From contig DATLYW010000012.1 of NCBI GenBank assembly GCA_035574315.1, positions 124,001 to 188,000 of the forward strand: a stretch of DNA of 64,000 nt. Direction: 5' to 3'. Below the pieces are notes generated by a model. The model made no database searches. It saw only the letters and a program-made list of their open reading frames with translations, and had not been told where the DNA came from. The position numbers were made by a program, and so were the translations under genes. This document shows positions 54,839-63,445 of this stretch, piece after piece (the stretch's first letter is position 1; each line of letters opens with the position of its first letter). This DNA is from Candidatus Zixiibacteriota bacterium (lineage in GTDB: Bacteria; Desulfobacterota; Binatia; UBA9968).

Positions 54839-56134
54839 ATGGATCACCCGCCACAGCGCGCCGGCGTATCGGCCGCCGCCGACTTCGCCGTTCCCGAGAT
54901 CGACCGGTGCGTGCATTGCGGGCTTTGCCTGAACCAGTGCCCGACTTACCGGGCGTTGCGCGTCGAAGCGGATTCCCCTCGCGGCCGGATTCACCTCGTG
55001 CGGGCGGCAGCCGAGGGCCGGATCGAGCCCGGCGAGCGTTTCCGCCGCCATCTCGATCTCTGCCTGCTCTGCCGCGCCTGCGAAACCGCCTGCCCTTCGG
55101 GCGTGCCGTACGGACGGATCGCCGAGCACGCCCGTTCGCTGCTCGGCGTGCCGGGCGGCTGGCGGGGAAAAATCATGCACCTTGCGTTCACGCAGCTGCT
55201 TCCCTATCCGAAACGCGTGCGGGCCATGGCGCATATCCTTCGGGCTTACCAGCGAAGCGGCGTGCAGGCGCTTGCGCGGCGTGCTCTGCGCGGACGGTTG
55301 AAGGAGCTGGACGCGTTGATGCCGCGGCTGCCGGGCCGCTTCTTCAAGGCACCCTCGCGGCTGCCGGCGGCAGGAGCGCGCCGGGCGAGAGTGGCGATGC
55401 TCGACGGCTGCGTGATGCCGCTGCTGTTCAGCGAGGTCCACGAGGCGACGGTCCGGGTTCTGCAGCGGAACGGCTGCGAGCTGGTTTTCCCCGCCGCTCA
55501 GACGTGCTGCGGCGCGCTCAACTTGCACAACGGCGAGACGCAAGCGGCCAAAAGAATGGCGCGCCGGAACATCGACGCCTTCCTCCAGGCCGGAGTTGAC
55601 GCCGTCGTCGTCAATGCGGCGGGTTGCGGCGCCGCCATGAAAGAGTACGGATACCTCTTGCGCGACGATCCCGCGTGGGCCGAAAAAGCCGCCCGGTTCA
55701 GCGGGCTGGTCAAAGACGCGGCTGAGCTTCTGGCGGCCCTGGGGCTGCGCGGCCCTCTCGGCCGGCTCGATGTGACCGTCACCTATCAGGACCCCTGCCA
55801 CCTCGCACACGCCCAGCGCATCAGGGCCGAGCCTCGCCGGCTCCTTGAAGCGATCCCCGGCCTGCAACTGATCGAGATGGAGGGTGCCGATCGCTGCTGC
55901 GGCAGCGCCGGAATCTACAATCTCATTCACTCGGAGATGTCGCGCCGGCTGGCGAGCGAAAAATGCCGAGCCGTGGCGGCCACCGGGGCGGCCGCGGTGG
56001 TCGCCCCAAACCCCGGCTGCATGCTGCAGCTCGGCTACGCCACCGCCAAGTGGGGGCCGGCCGTGGCAGTCTACCATCTCATGGACCTTCTCGACCGCGC
56101 CTACGCCGCAGCGGAGGATGCCCGCCGACTATGA
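54839..56134 (+). CDS. glcF: glycolate oxidase iron-sulfur subunit GlcF
   Basis: A 431-residue electron-transfer subunit. Two 4Fe-4S motifs lie near the N-terminus (CVHCGLCLNQCP and CLLCRACETACP), followed by two CCG-type domains (QTCCGALNLHNG and DRCCGSAGIYN). It passes electrons from the flavin subunit to the membrane quinone pool. Its stop overlaps the glcE start (ATGA). The order glcD-glcF-glcE differs from the E. coli order glcD-glcE-glcF. Confidence 0.94.
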   Translation: MDHPPQRAGVSAAADFAVPEIDRCVHCGLCLNQCPTYRALRVEADSPRGRIHLVRAAAEGRIEPGERFRRHLDLCLLCRACETACPSGVPYGRIAEHARSLLGVPGGWRGKIMHLAFTQLLPYPKRVRAMAHILRAYQRSGVQALARRALRGRLKELDALMPRLPGRFFKAPSRLPAAGARRARVAMLDGCVMPLLFSEVHEATVRVLQRNGCELVFPAAQTCCGALNLHNGETQAAKRMARRNIDAFLQAGVDAVVVNAAGCGAAMKEYGYLLRDDPAWAEKAARFSGLVKDAAELLAALGLRGPLGRLDVTVTYQDPCHLAHAQRIRAEPRRLLEAIPGLQLIEMEGADRCCGSAGIYNLIHSEMSRRLASEKCRAVAATGAAAVVAPNPGCMLQLGYATAKWGPAVAVYHLMDLLDRAYAAAEDARRL

Positions 56135-57420
56135 GCGCCGCCGACCGGCTCGCGCAACGCCTCGAATCGGAGCTCGGCCGCGACGCGGTGAAGCTCGACG
56201 CGCAAGCCGCAGAGCGCTACGCGGTCGCGGGCAAGGCGCCCCGCGTGGTTTGCTTTCCCTCGTCCGCGGAGCAGGTAGCCTCGATACTGCGCCTCAGCTC
56301 GGAAGCCGAGGCCGCCGTCGTACCGTGGGGCGGGGGGACGGCCATGCGGGTCGGCAACCCGCCGAGGCGCTGCGACCTCGTCCTTTGCCTCGGCTGCCTC
56401 GACCGCGTCGTCGAGCACGATCCCGCCAACCTGACCGTCATCGTTGAGTGCGGGATTACGCTTCGAAGGCTGCAGGAATCCCTGGCGCCGCACCGCCAGT
56501 TCTTCGCCGTCGACCCGCCACGCCCCGGCGACACGACGATCGGCGGGATCGTTGCAGCCAACCTGAACGGGCCGAGGCGGGCGTCACACGGGGCGGTGCG
56601 TGATCTCGTGATCGGCCTCAAGGCCGCGCTGCCGAGCGGGGAGCGAATCAAGGCGGGAGGAAAGGTCGTCAAGAACGTCGCCGGTTACGACATGTGCAAG
56701 CTCTTTACGGGCTCCTTCGGCACGCTCGGAGTCTTGACGGAGGCGACGCTGCGGCTGGCGCCCGCCCCCGAATCGGCCGCCACGTTCCTCGCTTCCGGCT
56801 CCTTCGACCGCGTGGTCGCCCTCGCCGCGGAGCTCTCCGGTTCCTTCCTGCTTCCTGCGGCGGTCGCGCTTCTCAGCCCCCGGGCGCTGCCAGTATCACC
56901 GGAGGTGCCCACCGTGGCGGTCTGGTGCGAGGGCTTTGCCGCGGCGGTAGCTCGACATTTGCGGGATCTCGGATCGATGGCGAAGCGCAGCGCGCTCTCC
57001 AGCGAGGTTCTCGAAGACGAGGGCCACCGGCGTTTTTGGACGGCGGTCGGGGACTTTCCGCTGGGCAACGACGGGGCGGTTTACAGATTGACCGTGCCCC
57101 TGAGCGCCGTCGGCACGGTGGTGAAGACTCTTACCGCGCCGACCGGCCCGGCGGCCCCCAGGGTCGTGGCGCACGCCGACAGCGGCACGATCTGGGTCGC
57201 TCCGGATGAGAAGGAGCCTGCCGCTTCCTTCGACAGCCTCGCGGGCCTGGCGCTCTCTCATCGCGGCCATGCCATGCTCTTTTCCCGACCTCCGGGCCTG
57301 CCCGCCGGCCTCGATTCCTGGAGAGCGCCGCCGGACAATCTGGCCCTGATGCGCGAGATCAAGCGGCAGTTCGACCCTGCGGGTCTGCTGAACCCGGGAC
57401 GTTTCGTGGCAGGAATCTGA
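56131..57420 (+). CDS. glcE: glycolate oxidase FAD-binding subunit GlcE
   Basis: A 429-residue second flavoprotein subunit with an N-terminal PCMH domain (PWGGGTAMRVGNPPRRCDLVL, GDTTIGGIVAANLNGPRRASHGAVRDLVIGLKAAL, KVVKNVAGYDMCKLFTGSFGTLGVLTEATLRL) and a reduced C-terminal domain ending FDPAGLLNPGRF. It is required with GlcD and GlcF for activity. Translationally coupled to glcF by a 4-base overlap. Confidence 0.93.
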   Translation: MSAADRLAQRLESELGRDAVKLDAQAAERYAVAGKAPRVVCFPSSAEQVASILRLSSEAEAAVVPWGGGTAMRVGNPPRRCDLVLCLGCLDRVVEHDPANLTVIVECGITLRRLQESLAPHRQFFAVDPPRPGDTTIGGIVAANLNGPRRASHGAVRDLVIGLKAALPSGERIKAGGKVVKNVAGYDMCKLFTGSFGTLGVLTEATLRLAPAPESAATFLASGSFDRVVALAAELSGSFLLPAAVALLSPRALPVSPEVPTVAVWCEGFAAAVARHLRDLGSMAKRSALSSEVLEDEGHRRFWTAVGDFPLGNDGAVYRLTVPLSAVGTVVKTLTAPTGPAAPRVVAHADSGTIWVAPDEKEPAASFDSLAGLALSHRGHAMLFSRPPGLPAGLDSWRAPPDNLALMREIKRQFDPAGLLNPGRFVAGI

Positions 57421-57462
57421 CGGGGCGCGCCGCTCGGACCGCCGACGGGCGTGAGACGATTC

Positions 57463-57966
57463 CTAGGGAAACCGAAAAACCCATTGCGGCAGGGCATTGT
57501 CCAGTCCGTAAGCCGCCGAGCCCCGCAACGCAAAATAGAGCGCCGCCGCCAGCAAGACGAGGTTGTCCCGAATCCCCACCTCGTGCGCATGGTAGGATTG
57601 ACGGTGGAAAACCCGGAAGGTGTCCCGCGCTTTTTCATCGGTGAGAGTATTGGCGACGGCAGGCGCCATTGCCGGTAAAACTTTGAGCCAGTAGTAGTGC
57701 ACGTTGAACGTCGGCAGGAGAAAAACAACGAGCATGGCCGCCGAGATCCGGGTTTGGAACCCCGCGGCTACCCCGAGCCCCCCGGCCAGCATGAGGAACG
57801 TCGCCGCAGCGCCGAAAAACGTCGCCCCTCGCGGGAACACCAGGCTTGCCGTGCGCACGGGGTTGGGCCAGCGACGAACGTTGCTCAGCCCGCTGACGAG
57901 AAACCGCCAGCCCAAGACCAGCCGCAACGCCGCCTCGGCGATCAAAATCGCGCTCGCCCCGTCCAA
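57463..57966 (-). CDS. DoxX-family membrane protein
   Basis: A 167-residue inner-membrane protein with four helices, matching the DoxX/DUF pattern ALRLVLGWRFLVSGLSNVRRWPNP, FFGAAATFLMLAGGLGVAAGFQTRISAAMLVVFLLPTFNVHYYW and IRDNLVLLAAALYFAL. The family is often tied to respiration or sulfur/thiol metabolism, but the role is unclear. The start is a TTG at 57966. It converges with glcE and diverges from mltD. Confidence 0.75.
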   Translation of the reverse strand: MDGASAILIAEAALRLVLGWRFLVSGLSNVRRWPNPVRTASLVFPRGATFFGAAATFLMLAGGLGVAAGFQTRISAAMLVVFLLPTFNVHYYWLKVLPAMAPAVANTLTDEKARDTFRVFHRQSYHAHEVGIRDNLVLLAAALYFALRGSAAYGLDNALPQWVFRFP

Positions 57967-58140
57967 AGCCGTCCTCCACGCCTCGGGGGGAGGACTATAC
58001 GCATGTCGAAACCCTTCGTCAAATCTCGGGCCCCTTCGGCTCGCGTGCCGGACAAAAATGATCGGCGCCGGCGTTTTTTTGTTTGTCTCGGGAAATAAAA
58101 TTTCCTACAATACCGCCCCGACTGGACCAGGGTTAACGGC

Positions 58141-59376
58141 ATGAGCTTTGCTCGAATCGACAAGAGCGCGAGGGCAATGTCGAAACGTTTCGTGCGAACT
58201 CATTGGCTTTTGATTTCGGCCGTGCTGGCGCTGGCCCCGGTTCGCGCCCGGGCCGAGACCGCGCCGGCCGAGCCCCTTCCGCTGCTCCCCGGACTGGAAA
58301 CCCCGGTGGAGTTCTGGAAGCGGATCTTCGGCGAGTTCAGCGTGACGCAGCTGGTTCTCTTCGATCCGCTCGACATGAGCGTGATCTACGATGTCGTTGA
58401 GGTCGGCGACGAGAACCTTTCGCAGCGCGAAATCGACGCGCACCGCCGCCGGGTCGCCGCCGAACGTAACGTCGATCCCGACCGCGTCAAGGCGCAGCGC
58501 GGCATCAAGGAACGCACCGCTGCGGGCTTGAGGCGCGCCGGACGCTACCTCGGGCAGATCCAGGAGATCTTCCGCGAGCGGGGCCTGCCGGTGGAGTTGA
58601 GCTATCTTCCCCTCGTCGAATCGTCCTTCGACATCAACGCGCGCTCCCGCGCCGGGGCGTTGGGAATGTGGCAGTTCATGCGCCGCACCGGCAGACAATT
58701 CCTCCGCATCGACTGCTGCATCGACGAGCGCAAAGACCCGCTGGAGTCGACGCGTGCGGCCGCCGAGCTGCTCGCCCGGAACTATCAGGTGCTGGGAAAC
58801 TGGCCGCTGGCGATCACCGCCTACAACTACGGCACCGCAGGAATGGCTCGGGCGGTCGCCGAAGTCGAGTCCGACAACCTGGTGGAGCTGATCGAGAGGT
58901 ACACGCACCCGAACTGGGGATACCCGTCGAAGAATTTCTATGCGGAATTCCTGGCCGCGGTCGAGATCGCCAGGAACGTCGAACGCTACTTCCCCGGGCT
59001 CGATCCCGATCCGCCGCTCGCCGTCCGCGAAGTGGAGGTGAGGAATCGGACGTCGCTGGCCACCCTGATTCGTTCCACCGGGCTCAGCCGAAGCCAGTTT
59101 TTCGAGTGGAATCCGGCGCTGAGCTCATCCACCCGGACCGTCCCGGCAGGTTACCGCCTCAAGCTTCCCGCGGACCGCCGCACCGAGCCGGTCGTCGAGG
59201 TCCGGTATCGGCCGGCGGACGAACCGGTCATCCGGCATCGGGTGAAACCGGGAGAAACCCTGAGCCGGATCGCGCGCCGCTACCGCACCCCGGTCGAGAA
59301 GATCCTGGAGGCCAACGGCATCCGCAAGACGAGCCTTCTGCGCGCTGGAACCACGCTGCTCATTCCGAAGCTTTGA
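58141..59376 (+). CDS. mltD: membrane-associated lytic murein transglycosylase D
   Basis: A 411-residue enzyme that cuts peptidoglycan glycan strands, leaving 1,6-anhydro ends. An N-terminal signal helix (about 20-35) is followed by an SLT domain with the catalytic Glu E160 in LPLVESSFDINARSRAGALGMWQFM and AITAYNYGTAGMARAV, then a first degenerate LysM-like segment and a clear C-terminal LysM (HRVKPGETLSRIARRYRTPVEKILEANG). No lipobox is seen. The start is ATG 58141; ATG 58177 is equally possible and gives a better signal peptide. A T/A-rich stretch just upstream (58078-58110) may hold the promoter. Confidence 0.9.
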   Translation: MSFARIDKSARAMSKRFVRTHWLLISAVLALAPVRARAETAPAEPLPLLPGLETPVEFWKRIFGEFSVTQLVLFDPLDMSVIYDVVEVGDENLSQREIDAHRRRVAAERNVDPDRVKAQRGIKERTAAGLRRAGRYLGQIQEIFRERGLPVELSYLPLVESSFDINARSRAGALGMWQFMRRTGRQFLRIDCCIDERKDPLESTRAAAELLARNYQVLGNWPLAITAYNYGTAGMARAVAEVESDNLVELIERYTHPNWGYPSKNFYAEFLAAVEIARNVERYFPGLDPDPPLAVREVEVRNRTSLATLIRSTGLSRSQFFEWNPALSSSTRTVPAGYRLKLPADRRTEPVVEVRYRPADEPVIRHRVKPGETLSRIARRYRTPVEKILEANGIRKTSLLRAGTTLLIPKL

Positions 59377-59488
59377 GGGCCTCAGCCGGCACCGCCGGCG
59401 TCGACAACCGTTCGGGCCGCGCCGCGGTGACCGATTGTTCGCTGCTCGAAGAAGCTCTGGCGGGCAGGTGAGCAGCGAGGAGCCGACC

Positions 59489-60157
59489 ATGGACGGCCAC
59501 GCCGTCGTTCGTTCCGTTATCGAGGAGATCGTCCAGCCGGGAATTCATCGGCTCATGGAAAGCCGCTACTTCACCGAGCTTCGCGCAGGGACGCTTTCGG
59601 TCCGGCGCATCCAGGGCTGGTCCATCCAGCACTACCTGCACAACCGGGCGATTCTCAGGGCCTTCGCCCTGGGGATGGTGAAAAACGCTCACGATCCGGA
59701 CCTGTTCGATTACTACGGTTACCAGCTCGTCGAGGAGCGAACGCACCCCGATCTGGCGAAGAAGGTCGGGCTGGCGCTCGGGCTGAAAGAAGAGGACTTC
59801 GCCGAAGCCACGCAGATCTTCGAGTGCCAGATCCACTCGGCGCGCACGGTTTACAACACGCTGCTCGGCGCCGGTCCGCTCAGCCGGGCGTCCGCCCTCG
59901 TCAGCGAATCGATGGTCTGCCGCTACTCCGAGGAGTTCAACACCTACCTGCGGCGGAACTACGGCCTCGGCGACGACGCGCTCGAGTTCTTCACCGTCCA
60001 CATGGTCGCCGACAAGGAGCACACGGCGCGCTCCGCCGAGCGCATCGCGCGCGCCATCGAGACCGCCCGGGACGAGCGGCTGGTTCGGGAGAGCGCGCAA
60101 GCGATGGTCCGGATCAAGCTCGGCAAGTTCGACGGCATCTACCGGGAGTACGGCTGA
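59489..60157 (+). CDS. PqqC/TenA-like haem-oxygenase-fold protein (possible metal oxidase)
   Basis: A 222-residue all-helical cytoplasmic protein of the TenA/PqqC/CADD superfamily. Possible metal ligands in the positions typical of haem-oxygenase-like diiron oxidases: E82/E83 and H86 (VEERTHPDL), E140 (VSESMVC), and H171-x3-D175-x2-H178 (VHMVADKEH). Family functions include pABA synthesis (CADD), N-oxygenation and decarboxylation; the local context does not decide. ATG 59489 follows GAGGAG. It is followed 49 bases later by the dehydrogenase gene. Confidence 0.78.
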   Translation: MDGHAVVRSVIEEIVQPGIHRLMESRYFTELRAGTLSVRRIQGWSIQHYLHNRAILRAFALGMVKNAHDPDLFDYYGYQLVEERTHPDLAKKVGLALGLKEEDFAEATQIFECQIHSARTVYNTLLGAGPLSRASALVSESMVCRYSEEFNTYLRRNYGLGDDALEFFTVHMVADKEHTARSAERIARAIETARDERLVRESAQAMVRIKLGKFDGIYREYG

Positions 60158-60206
60158 GCCGCGACGGATCCGGTTCGGCGCGGCTATCCGCGGGCTGGAG
60201 GAAATC

Positions 60207-61103
60207 GTGAGCGATACAACGATCGGCTTTGTCGGCCTCGGCATCATGGGAAAGCCGATGGCGCGAAATCTTCTCCGGGCGGGCTATCCCTTGGTCGCCC
60301 ACAACCGCAGCCGCGCGCCCGTGGAAGAGCTCGTCCGCGAGGGGGCGCAGCCCGCGGACAGCGCGCGCGAGGTCGCCCAGAGGTGCGACACCGTGATCAC
60401 GATGCTGCCGGATTCACCCGACGTCGAGCTGGCTTACGCCGGCGAAGGAGGAATATTCGCGGGCGCCCGCTCCGGGATGCTGCTGATCGACATGTCGAGC
60501 ATCTCGCCCGTCACCGCACGTCGGCTCGCGGCCGAGGCGGAAAGGCGCGGCATCGACATGCTCGATGCTCCGGTCAGCGGCGGCGAAGCGGGTGCGGTCG
60601 GCGCCACGCTGTCGATCATGATCGGCGGCAAGCCGGCCGCGGTCGAGCGCGCGATGCCGATTTTTCGCGCGCTCGGCAGGAACATCGTTCACGTGGGCGA
60701 GGCCGGCGCGGGGCAGGTCACGAAGGCCGCCAATCAGATGGTGGTGGGGACCACGATCGCGATCGTGGCGGAAGCGCTCGTGCTCGCCGCCAAGGCGGGC
60801 GTCGACCCGGCCAAGGTCAGGCAGGCGTTGCTCGGCGGCTTCGCCCAGTCGAAGATCCTCGAGGCCCACGGCCAGAAGATGCTCGAGCGCAGGTTCGAGC
60901 CGGGTTTCCGCATCCGGCTCCACGAAAAGGACATGAAAATCGCGCTCGCGACGGGCTCGGAGTACGGGGTCCCGCTGATGGTATCCGCGCAGGTCGCTCA
61001 GATGATGACCGCGATGAAGTCGATGGGAAACGGCGACCTCGACCACTCCGCGCTCGTGCGGCTGGTCGAGGAGCTGGCGCGCACGGAGCTGACGAAGGTC
61101 TAG
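60207..61103 (+). CDS. 3-hydroxyacid dehydrogenase (tartronate semialdehyde reductase / 3-HIBDH type)
   Basis: A 298-residue NAD(P)-dependent enzyme of the beta-hydroxyacid dehydrogenase family. Rossmann start IGFVGLGIMGKPMARNLL, substrate loop DAPVSGGEAGA (S124) and catalytic K173 in VTKAANQMVVG. The GIMGKPMA and SGGEAGA forms match tartronate semialdehyde reductase (GarR/GlxR) best, which reduces the product of glyoxylate carboligase to glycerate. The glcDFE operon 3 kb away would supply glyoxylate. GTG 60207 follows GGAGG. No carboligase gene is in the window. Confidence 0.88.
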   Translation: MSDTTIGFVGLGIMGKPMARNLLRAGYPLVAHNRSRAPVEELVREGAQPADSAREVAQRCDTVITMLPDSPDVELAYAGEGGIFAGARSGMLLIDMSSISPVTARRLAAEAERRGIDMLDAPVSGGEAGAVGATLSIMIGGKPAAVERAMPIFRALGRNIVHVGEAGAGQVTKAANQMVVGTTIAIVAEALVLAAKAGVDPAKVRQALLGGFAQSKILEAHGQKMLERRFEPGFRIRLHEKDMKIALATGSEYGVPLMVSAQVAQMMTAMKSMGNGDLDHSALVRLVEELARTELTKV

Positions 61104-61176
61104 CTTCGAAGGCCCTCCGCCCGGCGATTGCCGGCGAGCCGGCTCGGAGCCCGAAGCCGCGAATGCCCCCGCTATC

Positions 61177-62190
61177 TCACGGCTTCCAGCCCTCTTTGTC
61201 GAGCTGCCGGTCGGCTTCCACCGCGAAGCCGAAGTCATAGGCCCGGGAGGGGGAAAGCGCCGTGTGGGCGTTGACCACCTGGCGGATGATCTCGAGGTCG
61301 TTTTTCTGGGTCTCTTCGTCGACGACCCCGTTGCGCGTAAACGTGCCGATCAGGTCGTCGTAAACCCGGACCGCCTGCGCCCGCGACACGCCGGAGAACT
61401 TCACGAGCGCGTTTACGGTTCCTTCCCGGTGATGGCGGAGATAGCGCAGGGCCTTGAGCGCCCCGCGCGTGAACGCGCGCACGAGCCCGGGGTTTTCCTT
61501 GATCAGCCGGTCGGTCGTCGCCAGCGTTCCCCAGGAGTTCTTGACCTCGTTGCCGAAGAAAAACATCTCCTTCATCCCCTTGTCGAGCCCGATGTAGCGC
61601 TGCTCGACGCTCAGCACCGCCGCGTCCATCGCGCCCGCGAGCAGCGCCGTGAGCTGGTTTCCCGCCCCCGGGTCGAGGTAGATCACGTCCCGATTGCCGT
61701 CGAGACCGTGCTTGCTCAGGATCCGTCGCAGCATGAACGTCGCGATCGCCGCGATTCCGGTCGTCGCGATCCGCCTGTCCTTGAGATCCCTCGGCGCGCC
61801 GATTTCGGGCCGGGTGAGAAGCCACTGAAGCACCCGGTCGTTGGTCGCCAGCACCACCTTGAGCGGCGCGTTGCCGCGTGCGATGCTCACCAGCGCGCTC
61901 GAGCCCGCGCCGGTGAATTGGACGTCGCCCCCGAGCAGCGCCTGGATGCTGGTGGTCGGCGCGATGTAGATCACCCGGAGGTCAATCCCTTCTTCCTTCA
62001 TGAAGCCGCGCTCCCGGGCGAGAGGATAAATCACCATCTGAAAGCTCTTGGCCGGGATCGCCACGTTGACGACCTGGAGCGGCTGGCCGAGGCTCGCCCC
62101 GGCGCCGGTCAGCTGCCACGCGACGGTCAGGGCAAAGGCCAGGCGGCGGGCGGCGCCCGCCTCTTTTCGCTGCGTGTTCTCTCTTCTCAT
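61177..62190 (-). CDS. NMT1/SsuA-type ABC substrate-binding protein
   Basis: A 337-residue periplasmic binding protein with a signal peptide (LAFALTVAWQLTGAGASLG). NMT1/THI5-like fold: VNVAIPAKSFQMVIYPLARERGFMKEEGIDLRVI, GGDVQFTGAGSSALVSIARGNAPLKVV, DLKDRRIATTG. Family ligands are sulfonates, pyrimidines and related small molecules. ATG 62190 follows AAGGAG. It lies 66 bases downstream of the amidohydrolase gene on the same strand; no permease or ATPase is in the window. Confidence 0.9.
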   Translation of the reverse strand: MRRENTQRKEAGAARRLAFALTVAWQLTGAGASLGQPLQVVNVAIPAKSFQMVIYPLARERGFMKEEGIDLRVIYIAPTTSIQALLGGDVQFTGAGSSALVSIARGNAPLKVVLATNDRVLQWLLTRPEIGAPRDLKDRRIATTGIAAIATFMLRRILSKHGLDGNRDVIYLDPGAGNQLTALLAGAMDAAVLSVEQRYIGLDKGMKEMFFFGNEVKNSWGTLATTDRLIKENPGLVRAFTRGALKALRYLRHHREGTVNALVKFSGVSRAQAVRVYDDLIGTFTRNGVVDEETQKNDLEIIRQVVNAHTALSPSRAYDFGFAVEADRQLDKEGWKP

Positions 62191-62256
62191 GCTCGGCTCC
62201 TTCGCGACCGGCTTTCCCCGCACCCCGCGCACGTCCAAGGCACGGCCGGTCTCCAT

Positions 62257-63351
62257 TCAGTGCAGCGGGTAAAACCGCCTGGGGTTGCTCGTCAGGATCT
62301 TGTCGGTGAGCGCCCGGGGGATGTCCTCCCGCGCCCGCATCGCCGCCACGAGCTGCCGCTCTTCGGAGGGATCCTGATGGCCGTAATCGGAGCCGATGAT
62401 CAGGTGATCCTCACCGGTGAAGTTGGCGATGTAGTTCACGTCCTCATCGGCCTCGCAAGCGACGAAGATCCGGTACTCCCGGAACAGATCCGGATCCGAC
62501 GAGAACTTCCACTTCGCTTTCAGCAGCCTCTTGAGGACGTGCAGCAGAAAAGGCACCCAGCCGGCCGACGCCTCGATGAAACCGAACTTGAGCCGCGGGA
62601 ACCGCTCCGGAATTCCATTGGCCACTATGTCGCGGAAGGCGAGCAGCGGCTGAATCCGGCTGTGGCCGAACGTATGGTTGCGCTCGACGTCGAAGAGGCT
62701 GAGAAAAGCGGGGCACCCGGCTCCGGTGTGAATGCAAATCGGCAGCTCGAGGTCGTTCGCCGCCGCGTACAGCGGAAAAAGATAGGGGTGATCGAGGGTC
62801 CAGGAGCCTTCGATCCCGCGGAAGAACACCCCCACGGCGCCGTTGTCCTTGCCCCACTTGAGCTCGTCGATCGCCTCCTCGAGCGATTTGAGCGGCGGGA
62901 CCACGACCCAGCGCATCCGCGAGCCCGACCGGGCGCAGGCCTTCGCCAGGAAGCGGTTATAGGCGCGGCACAGCGCTACCTCGAGAGCGGGATCGTCGGT
63001 GAGATAGATGAGAAAGAGCGTCGGATAGACCACCTGGATCTCGACGCCGAGCCTGTCCATGTCGCCGAGCCGGCCGCGGACGTCGGTCATCTCCCGGCAG
63101 GCGAGATGAATGTCGCCCCGCGACATCTCGAGCTTGCTCGCCGAAGGCGTGATCAGACGAAAGCTTCCCTTGCCGGCGGGCTTGGGGAAGATGTTCCCGT
63201 CGATCAGCCAGAACGCGTTGCGCGCGCCGTACACGGTGTCGTCGGGGACCGTGAGCAGGATCGGGCGCCGGGAACGCATCTCCCCGTCCATCATGCCCCA
63301 CATCGCCTCGGATTCCGCTATATGGGTATCGGCATCGACGACGCCTGCCAT
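62257..63351 (-). CDS. metal-dependent amidohydrolase (amidohydro_2, ACMSD-like)
   Basis: A 364-residue TIM-barrel hydrolase or decarboxylase. The first metal motif is reduced to DADTH (H10) rather than HxH. Further features are ICIHTGAGCPAF, RFPRLKFGFIEASAGWVPFLLHVLKRLL and the late Asp in IIGSDYGHQDPSEERQLVAAM, which match the ACMSD/gamma-resorcylate decarboxylase branch. ATG 63351 follows GGGAGG. It is bracketed by two NMT1-type binding proteins, suggesting it acts on an imported aromatic or heterocyclic compound. Confidence 0.87.
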   Translation of the reverse strand: MAGVVDADTHIAESEAMWGMMDGEMRSRRPILLTVPDDTVYGARNAFWLIDGNIFPKPAGKGSFRLITPSASKLEMSRGDIHLACREMTDVRGRLGDMDRLGVEIQVVYPTLFLIYLTDDPALEVALCRAYNRFLAKACARSGSRMRWVVVPPLKSLEEAIDELKWGKDNGAVGVFFRGIEGSWTLDHPYLFPLYAAANDLELPICIHTGAGCPAFLSLFDVERNHTFGHSRIQPLLAFRDIVANGIPERFPRLKFGFIEASAGWVPFLLHVLKRLLKAKWKFSSDPDLFREYRIFVACEADEDVNYIANFTGEDHLIIGSDYGHQDPSEERQLVAAMRAREDIPRALTDKILTSNPRRFYPLH

Positions 63352-63445
63352 AACGCCTCCCTTGCTTTTTTCACGGCCCGCAGCCTCGTTCCCCACCCGG
63401 CATGCTAAATATCAAAACGCCCCGGCCGTCCGCCAGCGTTCGCGT

